From: Amycolatopsis sp. EV170708-02-1
GTDB lineage: Bacteria; Actinomycetota; Actinomycetes; Mycobacteriales; Pseudonocardiaceae
Length of the DNA: 64,000 bases
Direction: 5' to 3'
Assembly: GCF_022479115.1 (NCBI RefSeq)
Contig: NZ_CP092497.1
Location: forward strand, 1,798,001 to 1,862,000
How positions within the stretch are numbered: the first letter of the stretch is position 1; each line of letters opens with the position of its first letter. The notes under the pieces are model-generated. The model did not search any database. It worked only from the letters and a program-made list of their open reading frames with translations, and was not told where the DNA came from. Positions 7,917 to 17,800 of the stretch are shown here, one piece after another. The translations under genes and the position numbers were made by a program.

Positions 7917-8821
7917 CAGGTGTCCCCTGTGGATGGTGCGACGGAAGGAAAGACGTCCTCGAGCGCGTCGAGGACGGTCGTGACGAGCGGGGACGGGGTT
8001 TCGCGGTGCCAGGCCAGCGCCAGCTCCACGGTCGCCGCTCCCGCGAGGTCGCGGAACACGACACCGGCCAGGGGGAGGGCACGGGCCGAGGCAGGCACCA
8101 CGCCGACCCCCAGTCCGCCGGCGACCAGTGCCAGCAGGACCGCGGTTCCGGAGGCCTCGTGTAGTTGATGAGGCGTGAGCCCGGCCTCGCGGCAGCTGCG
8201 CGCGACGGCGTCGTACACGACCGAGTTGCGCCGGTCGTAGGTGACGAGCGGTTCGGTCCGCAGATCGGCCATCGCGACGACGGGCTCCACGGCCAGCCGG
8301 TGGTCGGCCGGCACGGCGAGGACCAGCGGCTCGCTCTCGATCACGCGGAAGTCGATGTCGTCCCCGGTGACCGGAGGGCGGAGCACCCCGATCCCCAGTG
8401 TTCCCGTGCGCAGGCGTTCGCACTGCTCCGCGGTCAGCAGGTCGGCGCGGATCTCCAGCTCCACCTGCGGCACCCGCTGGGCGAGCGCCCTGGCCAGATG
8501 CGGCAGATGGGAGAACGCCGCCGTGCCGGTGAACCCGACCCGGAGCAGGCCCAGCTTGCCTTCGCCGATACGCCGGACCCCGCGGATCCCGACGTCCAGC
8601 CCCGCGAGCACGCGTCGGGCTTCGGCCAGGAAGAACTCACCCGCCGGTGTCACCCGGACCTGCCGGGTGGTCCTAGCCAGCAGGACGACGCCCAGTTCGT
8701 CCTCCAGCTGGCGGATGGTGTGCGAGAGCGCGGGCTGCGCGACGTGCAGCTGCTCGGCCGCCCGGCCGAAATGACATGTCTCGGCGACGGTGACGAAGTA
8801 ACGCAGGTGACGAAGTTCCAT
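7916..8821 (-). CDS. LysR-type regulator of the catechol operon
   Basis: A 301-residue LysR family protein. The N-terminal winged helix-turn-helix spans about residues 1-60 ('MELRHLRYFVTVAETCHFGR', 'LHVAQPALSHTIRQLEDELG') and the effector-binding fold runs from about 90 to 295. It is the first gene of the catBAC transcript, unlike the classical divergent catR arrangement, so it probably autoregulates together with the pathway. cis,cis-Muconate is the usual effector for this family. A symmetric T-N11-A type site lies 85 nt upstream (8906-8928). Confidence 0.92.
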   Translation of the reverse strand: MELRHLRYFVTVAETCHFGRAAEQLHVAQPALSHTIRQLEDELGVVLLARTTRQVRVTPAGEFFLAEARRVLAGLDVGIRGVRRIGEGKLGLLRVGFTGTAAFSHLPHLARALAQRVPQVELEIRADLLTAEQCERLRTGTLGIGVLRPPVTGDDIDFRVIESEPLVLAVPADHRLAVEPVVAMADLRTEPLVTYDRRNSVVYDAVARSCREAGLTPHQLHEASGTAVLLALVAGGLGVGVVPASARALPLAGVVFRDLAGAATVELALAWHRETPSPLVTTVLDALEDVFPSVAPSTGDT

Positions 8822-8905
8822 GAGACGCCTCCTCCCCGGCCTCTGTCGCCGATTCGTTCACGGTAGGAAGCAAAATCATCGAAGACAAAGACTTTATTGC
8901 GGCCT

Positions 8906-8928
8906 ATTGATAAACAGCGGTTATCAAT
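8906..8928. promoter_or_regulatory. Candidate LysR operator
   Basis: A perfect inverted repeat, ATTGATAA (8906-8913), 7 nt, TTATCAAT (8921-8928), in the AT-rich stretch between the LysR start and the small plus-strand ORF. It contains a T-N11-A core as expected for LysR-family boxes. Its right arm overlaps the ATG of that ORF. Confidence 0.6.
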
Positions 8929-9121
8929 GGACCCTAGGTCAGATCCAGGCAGACGTCCGCCGCTGGAGGATCCATCGAGCGGAGCCCTCGAGCTGGTCGG
9001 CGCCGTCCCGTTGCGCTACGACCACGCGCGGATCTACTGCGTCGCCGGGCCCGCGCCGACGTCGTGGTCGCCGCGGCTCGTGACGGCTTCGCGGGGATGG
9101 GCGCGGGAGGACCTCGCCTGA
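8927..9121 (+). CDS. Small hypothetical protein, 64 residues (doubtful)
   Basis: The frame from ATG 8927 reads 'MDPRSDPGRRPPLEDPSS...' and ends 'WAREDLA'. After the first dozen codons third positions are mostly G/C, as in the real genes nearby, but I recognise no family. There is no ribosome-binding site, and the start codon lies inside the 8906-8928 palindrome. It could be a short leaderless gene divergent from the cat operon, the remnant of a longer gene, or not a gene. It converges on the SDR gene that ends at 9153. Confidence 0.25.
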   Translation: MDPRSDPGRRPPLEDPSSGALELVGAVPLRYDHARIYCVAGPAPTSWSPRLVTASRGWAREDLA

Positions 9122-9152
9122 CTCGCATCTACGCGAACTTTGTCGAGGGTCT

Positions 9153-9920
9153 TCAGAGCAGTTCGAGCCCGCCATCGATGGTGAGGACCTGGCCAGTGAG
9201 CCATCCGGAGCCGGGGTCGGCCAGACGCAGGAGCCAGGTGGCCACCTCCTCGGGCTCGCCGCGCCGTCCCAGCGGGATGCGGTCGGCTTCGTCGTGTTTG
9301 ATCCGGTCGACCATGTCCGCCGAGAGCCCGGCCGCGGTCAGTGCGTCGCTTTCGGTGGGGCCCGGGGCCACCGCGTTGACCCTGATCCGGTCGGGGGCCA
9401 GTTCCAGAGCCCAGCTTCGTGTGAGGTGCTCCAGGGCGCTCTTGGTGGCGGCGTAGTGGGCGGCGTGGGCCATGGGCCGGTGACCGTAGGTGCTGGACAC
9501 GTTCACGATCGCCCCGCTGGTCCGGCGCAGGTGCGGCAGCGCGGCGCGAGCGAGCAGGCTGGGCGCGGTGACGTTGAGGCGGAACAACTCGTCGATGCGG
9601 GACGCGGTGGCCTCGGCCAGTGGCATCAAGGCGGTGGCGCCGGCGTTGTTCACCAGGACGTCCACCCCGCCCCATCGGTCGACCGCCGCCTGCACGACGG
9701 CATCCGGTGCCTCGTCGGCGCAGATGTCGGCGGCGAAGGCGGCGATACCAGGGTGACGGCGCGCGGTGGCGTCCAAGGCTTCCTGGCGGCGACCGACGCC
9801 GAGCACGCGTGCTCCGGCGCGGGCGAAAGCGAGCGCGGCGGCGCGCCCGATCCCCGAGCCCGCTCCGGTGACGATCACGACCCGGTCGGTGAACTCCGCT
9901 TCCGCGCCCATCGCTGCCAT
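9153..9920 (-). CDS. Short-chain dehydrogenase/reductase
   Basis: A classical SDR of 255 residues: coenzyme loop 'VTGAGSGIGRAAALAFARAG' near the N-terminus, 'NNAGA' near 90, catalytic Ser in 'VNVSSTYG', YxxxK in 'HYAATKSALEHL', and C-terminal 'WLTGQVLTIDGG'. The substrate cannot be told; FabG-like oxidoreduction of a hydroxy/keto compound with NAD(P) is expected. ATG at 9920 has a clear AAGGAG box. It is divergent from the ArsR-family gene at 9965, and a palindrome lies between them, so the ArsR protein is the probable repressor. Confidence 0.9.
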   Translation of the reverse strand: MAAMGAEAEFTDRVVIVTGAGSGIGRAAALAFARAGARVLGVGRRQEALDATARRHPGIAAFAADICADEAPDAVVQAAVDRWGGVDVLVNNAGATALMPLAEATASRIDELFRLNVTAPSLLARAALPHLRRTSGAIVNVSSTYGHRPMAHAAHYAATKSALEHLTRSWALELAPDRIRVNAVAPGPTESDALTAAGLSADMVDRIKHDEADRIPLGRRGEPEEVATWLLRLADPGSGWLTGQVLTIDGGLELL

Positions 9921-9931
9921 GATGCTCCTTC

Positions 9932-9956
9932 GTTCGATGATCGTAGAACATCGAAC
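9932..9956. promoter_or_regulatory. Candidate operator between SDR and ArsR genes
   Basis: A perfect inverted repeat, GTTCGATG (9932-9939) and CATCGAAC (9949-9956), with a 9-nt spacer, in the 44-nt gap between the divergent SDR and ArsR-family starts. It is the natural binding site for the dimeric regulator and would control both promoters. Confidence 0.65.
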
Positions 9957-9964
9957 AAGCTAGC

Positions 9965-10324
9965 ATGGCCGGTATGAAGCAGGCATGGCATCCGGACACC
10001 CACGAGATGACACTGGTCTCGGTCATGGCGGCGTTGAGCGACCCCATCAGGGTCGGGCTCGTCCGAGTGCTTTCCGGCGGCCGGGAACGCGGCTGGGGCG
10101 AACTGCGGGCGCCGGTGGCGAAGTCGACCCTCAGCCATCACCTGCGAGTGCTGCGCGACGCCGGGATCACCCGCACCCGCCAGGAAGGCACCCGGTGTTA
10201 CGTCACGCTGCGCCGCGATGACCTCCAGGCCCGGTTCCCAGGCCTGCTGGACGTGGTGCTGGACGTGGCCGACACCGACAACGTCGGACACCGGGTAGGG
10301 CTGACCGCGGGCACAGCCGAGTGA
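9965..10324 (+). CDS. ArsR-family winged-helix regulator
   Basis: A 119-residue protein whose body is a winged helix: 'ALSDPIRVGLVRVLSGG', recognition helix 'VAKSTLSHHLRVLRDAGITR', wing 'RQEGTRCYVTLRRDDLQARF'. There are no Cys-rich metal-binding motifs, so it belongs to the non-metal (YczG/SdpR-like) ArsR type. ATG at 9965 or 9974 could be the start. It is divergent from the SDR gene and probably represses it through the 9932-9956 palindrome. Confidence 0.88.
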   Translation: MAGMKQAWHPDTHEMTLVSVMAALSDPIRVGLVRVLSGGRERGWGELRAPVAKSTLSHHLRVLRDAGITRTRQEGTRCYVTLRRDDLQARFPGLLDVVLDVADTDNVGHRVGLTAGTAE

Positions 10325-10412
10325 CATCGGACCAGGTCCGTTCGGCTCACATCCGGCGGGGCGGTTTCGTCGTAATGCCGAGAACGCTTCCCTTACCCGC
10401 CAGGAGCCCAGC

Positions 10413-10970
10413 ATGACGACCGTGACCCCGCTCGGCGAACTGACCGGCGACTACTCGCTCGAAGCCACCGGTACGACGCTCGCCTTCATCGCCCGGCACA
10501 CCCTGGGGAGCCGGGTGCCGGGCCATTTCGACGAATTCGACGGCACCGCCCGTCTCGACGGTGACGATCCGGCCGAGTCCAGCGTCCGGCTCACCATCAG
10601 GGCCGCGAGCATCCACACCGGCAACCGGCGGCGCGACGACCATCTGCGCACCGCCTTCTTCGACGTGGAACGACATCCGGTCATCACCTTCGTCTCGACC
10701 GCCGTCCGGCATGTCGGCGGCACCGGATTCGAGGTCACCGGCGACCTGACCATCCGGGGCGTCACGAAACCGGTCCGCGTCGCCGTCGAACTGGTCGACG
10801 CCAGGCCTGGCGCGGACGGTCTCCGTACCGGCTTCACGGGCGCTGTTTCGCTCAACCGCCTCCACTGGGGTGTGAACGAGAATCTCGCCACCAAGCTCAT
10901 GGTCGGCTCGAAGGTGACCTTGCGGCTGACCGTCGCCGCGAGGCGTCAGAACGGTCGTCCGGTGCGCTGA
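10413..10970 (+). CDS. YceI-family lipocalin-like protein
   Basis: A 185-residue YceI-fold protein: 'GDYSLEATGTTLAFIARHTL' at the N-terminus, 'RDDHLRTAFFDVERHPVITF' mid-protein and 'FTGAVSLNRLHWGVN' near the end. The family binds polyisoprenoid or other amphiphilic ligands in a beta-barrel. No signal peptide is present, so this copy is probably cytoplasmic, as in many actinobacteria. It lies alone between the ArsR and IclR genes with gaps of about 90-110 nt on each side. Confidence 0.92.
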   Translation: MTTVTPLGELTGDYSLEATGTTLAFIARHTLGSRVPGHFDEFDGTARLDGDDPAESSVRLTIRAASIHTGNRRRDDHLRTAFFDVERHPVITFVSTAVRHVGGTGFEVTGDLTIRGVTKPVRVAVELVDARPGADGLRTGFTGAVSLNRLHWGVNENLATKLMVGSKVTLRLTVAARRQNGRPVR

Positions 10971-11079
10971 GCACGACTCCGACCGATACCGCCGTTCGCC
11001 GTAACGCCCGGTCGCGGGCGGACGACAACCCAGGCACGAAGAGCCGATCGGTGCAGGCGGACCGCGGTGGAGGTCACGG

Positions 11080-11745
11080 ATGCTTACGGACGATCTGAGC
11101 GGCGTGACCGGCACCGTCGGGAGTCTTCCGGTGGGGATGGCGCGCGTGCCGGGTCGCTCGGTTCTCGAGGGCGCGTTCGCGTTGCTCGAAGTGCTCGCCG
11201 CCGCCGACGCAGGCGCGGGTCTGGGGTTGACCGAGGCGGCTCACCGGGCTGGTCTGCCCAAGTCGACGGCCCACCGGCTGCTGGAGCAGATGTGCGGGAT
11301 CGGCGCCGTCGAACGGCTTTTCCGCGGCTACGTCGTCGGACCGCTGGCGGGCAGGCTCGTCCAGGGCCGGGGTCGGCTGTACGCGAGGATCCGCGCCGCC
11401 GCGGGGAAACCGGCGATCCGGCTGGCGAAACTGACCAGGTCGGACGTCGCGGTGTGCGTGCTGGCCGGGGCAGACGTCGTGGTCGTCGCCGCGGTCTCGG
11501 GACACTCGGCGAGCGTGCCCGCCGTCTCGCCGGGCACAGTGCTTCCGTCCTCGGCGGCGGTGGCCGGGGTGCTGCTCGGCGGTGTCGCGCGCGGTGCCGC
11601 CGCGCCGATCCGATGCCCGGAAGGCCGGATCGTGGCCGCGATCGGCCTGCTGGCCATCCCGGCGAACGACCTCGCGGTGATGCGGCGGCTGGTCGACGCC
11701 GCCGCCTTGGAAGCCGGTCACGAGTTGACGGAATCCGCGCACTGA
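11080..11745 (+). CDS. IclR-type regulator with short effector domain
   Basis: A 221-residue protein with an IclR-like winged helix at about residues 24-90 ('SVLEGAFALLEVLAAAD', 'AHRAGLPKSTAHRLLEQM') and a shortened GAF-like effector domain ('VAVCVLAGADVVVVAAVSGH', 'AAIGLLAIPANDLA'). Typical IclR proteins are about 250 residues. It lies 119 nt upstream of the giant RTX gene on the same strand and may regulate it, but that rests only on position. Confidence 0.8.
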   Translation: MLTDDLSGVTGTVGSLPVGMARVPGRSVLEGAFALLEVLAAADAGAGLGLTEAAHRAGLPKSTAHRLLEQMCGIGAVERLFRGYVVGPLAGRLVQGRGRLYARIRAAAGKPAIRLAKLTRSDVAVCVLAGADVVVVAAVSGHSASVPAVSPGTVLPSSAAVAGVLLGGVARGAAAPIRCPEGRIVAAIGLLAIPANDLAVMRRLVDAAALEAGHELTESAH

Positions 11746-11864
11746 CGGCCGGGAAGTCACCAGTCCGCTGAGCGGACCACCCTCTTCACGTGGATTTCAC
11801 AGTTGGTCAGCCTTCTCCGAGTGAACGGCGCGTCGTCGCGCGCCCGTGAACGGGGAGGTGCCCG

Positions 11865-14800
11865 ATGGGCTCACGTACCGGCTCCAGGTGGCTCGCGGTG
11901 GCGACGGCGTTCGTCGTCTCGATCGGAATGGGTGTGGTGGTCACCCCGGCTCCCGCACGGGCGGCGAGCCCCGGGGTCGGCACCCTGGTCAACGCGTTGG
12001 CCGGGCCCACGAACAGCTTCGCCACCTGGAGCAAGGGTCTCGGCACGATCGGGCAGCTGGCGAAGGCGCTGCCCGCCGTGCAGACCAGCCCCGGCGCCGC
12101 GCTCGGGTTCGACACCCTGGCCCAGGAGGCGTTCAACACCGGCGCCAAGAAGCTCTCCGCCGCGGTCGACGACGCCGATCTGGACATCGACCAGCCGATC
12201 ACGTTGTCGGCCGACCGGACCGGGACGCTCAAGACCACGCTGAGCACCGTCGGCGAGGACAAGCGACTCGATCTCACCCTGACCGTCTCCCGCGTACTGC
12301 AGAACCAGGCGCTGAACATCCCGGTCCCGATCGGGGAGGGCGGCAACGCCCCGCAGTCGGCGTTCTCCTCCACCGGCGGCGTGCGGCTCACCGTCGGCAC
12401 CACGGTGAAGCTGACCTTGATCTGGGACAAGGCACACGACAAGGCCTACCTCCTCAACGACGGAACGACGCCGGCGTTCACCGTCGACGCTTCGGCCGGA
12501 TTCCCCGACGCGAACGCCATCAAGGCGGTCAACGCCGCCATCGGTGTCCTCGGGGTGAAGCTCGTCGAGACCGACACCTCGCTGGACCTGAAGGCGCATT
12601 TCGCCGCCACGATCAACGACCCGGACAACGACGGGCGGCTGGCGTTCGTCAACAACGACGGCACCGCGGGCGAGCTGGCCCAGAACGGTTCGCTGGCCGG
12701 TCTGGTCAGCTTCGGCTTCGCCAGCCCGGCAGGATCGCTGAACGGCTCGCTGCACCTGGCCGCCGCACCTGCCGCCTCCTTCTCGCTGGAGCTTCCCTCG
12801 GTGGACGCCAAGATCGGCCTCAGCTGGCCGGACATCGCCACCGGGGCCCCGGAGATCAAACCGGAAGGCATCGGCACCGTCGGCCCGTTCCTGAACATGA
12901 CCCCGCGCGACCTGGCCACCGGCCTCGCACAGCTGGCGACGACGCTGACCTCGATCCAGCGCGCGAAATGGGGCGACGCGGCGAACCCGATCGGCAACCT
13001 CGATCTGCCGTTCCTCAAGGGCACCCTCGCCGACGCGATCCAGCTCAACGAGTCGATCAAGAAGTTCTTGCAGGACAACACGAAGTCCGCGGCGGACCCG
13101 ACACAGGCGGGTGAGCCGCTGTTCGTGTCGCTGCAGCAGATGCTCGACAAGCTCAACACCGCGGCGAACCTGCCCGGCGGCGCCAAGATCGGCATCTCCG
13201 ACGTCCACTTCCCGCCGGGTTCGACCAAGCTCGACTTCAAGATCACGTTGTCCCGCAAGGCACCGGCGACGGCCGTGGATCTCAACGCGGCCGCGGCCGC
13301 GACGTCCGGACCGGCGGGCAACCCGGCCAAGACCAGCTACACGCAGACCACCCTCAAGGACGAGAACCAGGCCTGGAAGATGGGCGAGTTCGCGGGACGG
13401 CGCGTCGTCGCCGGTGCGGCGGGCGCGACCGTCGAGAACAACGACGGCAACACGCTCTTCCTCCAGGCGCCGGGCTGGACGCCGGTGATCCCGGCCGCCA
13501 ACGCGCCGTACACGATCTCCGGGATGCAGGGCGACGTCGGCGTCGTCCAGCTCGGCAACGACCTGAAGACCGGCGGTCGCGGTGTCGGCGAGGCCAACGC
13601 CGTCAACGCCACCGCGAAGGTCAAGCCCAGTTACGACGCCGCGGTCACCCTCGTGCTCGACCTGCAAAACCCGACCGTGCACAACCCGCCGATCGAGCAG
13701 AAGAACCCGGACGGCAGCACGACACTGGTCGGCGCGACGCCGACCGGGCCGGACCGGGTGCTGCTGCGCACTTCCGGCGCTCCGTCGCTGTTCACCGCCG
13801 ATTTCCCGATGGACGCGGGTATCGACCTGTTCGCCAACGCCGGCTTCCTCCAGGTGCAGCTCAAGGGCGCGGCGCACGTCTGCCACCCGAACGCGGGCGC
13901 CGACTGTGCCGGGACACCGGGCGCGGACGACCATATGGCGCAGGTGAAGTTCAAGGACCTCGGGGACCTGACCTTCGGCGCGGTCGTGGACAAGTTGCTG
14001 CACGACCCGGGATCGCTGCTCGACTTCCAGGTGCGGGTCCGCGGTGCCGGTGGCGTCGACGCCACCGCTCCGGGGACGGGCGACTTCCTGAAGGGCGCCT
14101 CCGCGCACGCCGGATTCACCTGGAACGACCTCACCAAGCTCACCGGACCCGACGGGCCGCAGTTCAGCACGAGCGACCTGTCCGAGCTGGTGAATTTCGA
14201 CTTCGACCCGGCCAACCCGAAGGCCCTCTTCTCGATCCTCCTCAAGACGTTGCAGACCCTGAACGCGTCGATCAGTGACGCCTCGCCATCGGGCGCGGCG
14301 GTGTTCGGCACGAAGATCCCCCTGGTCGGCCGTTCGCTGAAGGATCTGTTGAAGGCCGACCAATCCGGCTCCGGCCCGACCGTGAGCTACGGCCCGAATT
14401 CCGTGAAGGACACCGCACGCACCGTCGAAAAGGGCAACGCCTTCCCGCCCTCGCTCGTCGGCCGCACGGTCGTGGCCGGCACCCAGGTGGGCATCGTCGG
14501 CAGTGTCACGCCGGACACTCTGGTCCTGGCCGGACCTTGGGCCAGCCAGCCCTCTCCGTCGACGTCGTACGTGATCCGGTCCGAACTGGACGACGTGATC
14601 TCCTTGCTGGAGGCGGCGCCGTCCGACAACCTGCAACGGCTCGTCCAGACCATCAACACGCGGTTCAAGGACAGTGTCCCGGTGACGTTCGAGTACGCCG
14701 AACCCGGCGGAACGCCGTCGCTGATCATCCGGCTCGACTGGAAACGCGCGTACCACACCAGCACGCCTGTGCAGTTCGACTTCAGCCTGCCGTCCGGCGG

Positions 14801-17800
14801 CCAGCGGGTCGCCGGGGTACAGGGCGACGGCTCGGTCTCCCTCGGCGTCGGCGGTCAGGTCAAGATGGGCCTGGTCGTACCGCTGCAGCCGGGTGCCGGC
14901 CCGGCCGACGCGAACGCGCTGCGCGTGCTCGACGACTCGAAGATCGGCGTGAAACTCGACGCCACCGTGGAGAACGCCACCATCGCGACCACGGTGGGCC
15001 CGCTGAGCGTGTCGCTCGGTGATCCCAAGTCGGCGGACAAGGCGACCGCGAAGGCGTCTTACTCGATCGACCTCGCCAAGGGCGGCGGCACCGGCGCACC
15101 GGTCAGCTTCACCGACTTCCTCGGCGCGGTCGGCCCGACGATCAACGCCGGGAGTACCGCGGTCGACTGCGGGCTCGACGGTGGCACGCCACTGGCGTTG
15201 TGCGCCAAGTTGCCGTTGTACATCAGCGAGGACGGCGGTGCGACCTACAGCAAGGTGATCACCGACGACACGAAGTCGAACAACTTCGCCTTGCGCCTGC
15301 CCAAGGCGACCGCGGCCGACGACTACTTCAACCTCGGCGGCGCGGCGATCGACGGGCATCCGCGGCTGGAGACGCCGGATCCGGCGCTGCTGGCGGACGC
15401 GCTCGCGGCCAAGCTGATCGACTTCGGCAGGCTCGACGGCCTCGACAGCTACCTCAACCTGGTGGAGCAGGCGCTCAACACCGCCAGCTTCGGCGGCAAG
15501 CTGCCGCTGCTCGGTGACGATCTCCAGCAGGGCGCGGACTTCATCGGGAAACTGCGCACCGCGATCCACAACGCGCTGGACCAGCTGCCGGCGAACGGCC
15601 ACTTCGACGACATGGCCGCGGTGCGCGGCTGGGTCAACGACCAACTCGGCGGGAAGCTCGCCGCCGCGGGCCTGAACCCGGACACGGTCACCGTGGACAC
15701 CCTGTGCAAGACGCCGCTGGGCACCGTCGGCGCTCCGACGGTCAAGCTGCACGAAGGCGCGACAGCGGCGGACAAGACCTACCGCTATGTCGTCGCGTCG
15801 TATGTGACGATCGACGGCGCGAAGAAGCAGGCCAAGGCGAGCGATCCCGGCCAGATCACCAACGGCCCGGCGGCACTGTCCACAACGGACTCGCTCGACA
15901 TCGCGTGGGAACCGGTCACCAACGCGTCCGGCTACCTGGTGTTCCGTGAAGAAGGCGGTGCCTTCAAGCAGATCGCGGACGTCACCGACGCCAAGTTCAC
16001 CGACGTCGGGGCCGCTTCGACCGGCGGGGCGCCGGAGAACCCGGCCGAGAACCCGCGGCCGCACGATTGCTCGTACAACGACCTCGACGCGGTCACGATC
16101 AGCCTGAACGTCAGCCAAGGTGATTTCAGCGGTGATCTGCTGAACTGCGCCGGGCTGCCGTCCGGCCACGAATGCCTCAAGAAGACCGTGCCGCTGGACC
16201 TGGGCATCCCCGGGTTCTCGTTGAAGGCCGACGGCGGCGCCGGCCCGGAGGTCCAGCTCGGCTGGCGGCTGCATCTGGCCATGGGCATCAGCCGGAGCGA
16301 GGGATTCTTCGTCGACACCAAGGACTCCGCGCAACCGGAGTTCGCGGTCGGGCTGAACGTCACGCTGCCGAACAAGATCAACGCGCAGCTCGCGTTCATC
16401 AACATCACCGCGGAGAACTGCACGAAGCAGAAGAGCGAGGACGAGTGCAACCACGCGGCCGCCCCGGCGAACGACGCGGGTGTCCTGCCGCTGTTCGGCG
16501 GCGCGTTCAAGATCGACCTGGTGGCGCCGGACGACCCGACCAACGGCAGGCTGCATCTGACCGATCTGCAGAACGCCGGGCTGGACCGGCTCGCCGACGT
16601 CAAGCTGCACGCGAGCGCGGACATCAACTGGCTGCTCAAGGCGCGGCCGGGCGAGGACGCCGGGTTCCCCGGCATCCAGGCGAACTTCCGGCTGCACTGG
16701 GCGTGGAACAACGTCAAACCGGGGACCAACAGCGCCGACGGCGGCAACTCCCCGCTGACACTGGCGTTCGACAAGGTGGCCATCGACAGCGGCGAGATCT
16801 TCGGCAAGATCCTCGGCCCGATCGTGAACAAGATCAAGCAGGTGACCGGTCCGCTCGATCCGGTGATCAAGACGCTGTACGCGCCGATCCCGGTGCTTTC
16901 GGATCTGTCGCATCTGGCGGGCGGCGGTGACGTCACGATGGTGTCGATCGGCAAGGCGTTCAGCACGATCGCCGGCGGCCCGGACCTGAAGTTCGTCGAC
17001 ACCATCGCCGGCGTCGTCAACTTCATCAACAATTTCCCGACCTGTACCGACAAGTGCCTCATCCCGCTCGGGTCGTTCGAACTCGGCGGACAGAAGGCAC
17101 TCGACACCACCGTGACCCCGGACAACACCGAGAGCCTGATCAGTGCGAAGAAGGACGCCGGTGGCGGCACCGCCTTCACCCCGATCCTCGGTGCGATCAA
17201 CGGCAAGAACTCCAACCCGAAGTCGGTCGGGCCGATGACCACCCAGGCGTCGGCTGCCGGGTTCAGCTTCCCGGTGTTCGAGAAGCCCGCGTCGCTGTTC
17301 AACGTGCTGCTCGGCGGGGACGTGGACCTGGTCAAATTCGACTCGGGTCCGCTGCGCCTCGGCTTCGACTGGCGTCAGCAGTTCGGGCCGGTGTACGCGC
17401 CGCCGCCGGTGGTGATCACCTTGCACGGCTCGGCGTCGGTGACGCTGCGCATCGTCGCGGGCTTCGACACCTTCGGCATCCGCAAGGCGTTCGAAGCCGC
17501 CCGCGCCGGCGAACTCGACCTGTCGACCGTGGGGCAGGCGTTCCTGCAGAGCCTGTTCTTCTACACCACCGAAAACGGGAAGCCGATCCCGGTGGTGTCG
17601 TTCACCGGCGAACTCGCCGCCGGGGCGGCCGTCACGGCGGTGATCATCACCGTCGGCATCGAAGGCGGGGTCGGGCTCACGGTCTCGTTCCTGTGGAACG
17701 ATCCCAACCACGACGGGAAGTTCCGGATCACGGAGTTCCTGCAAACGGCGCTGAACAACCCGATATGCCTGTTCACCGTGTCGGGGCGGCTCTATGTCTT

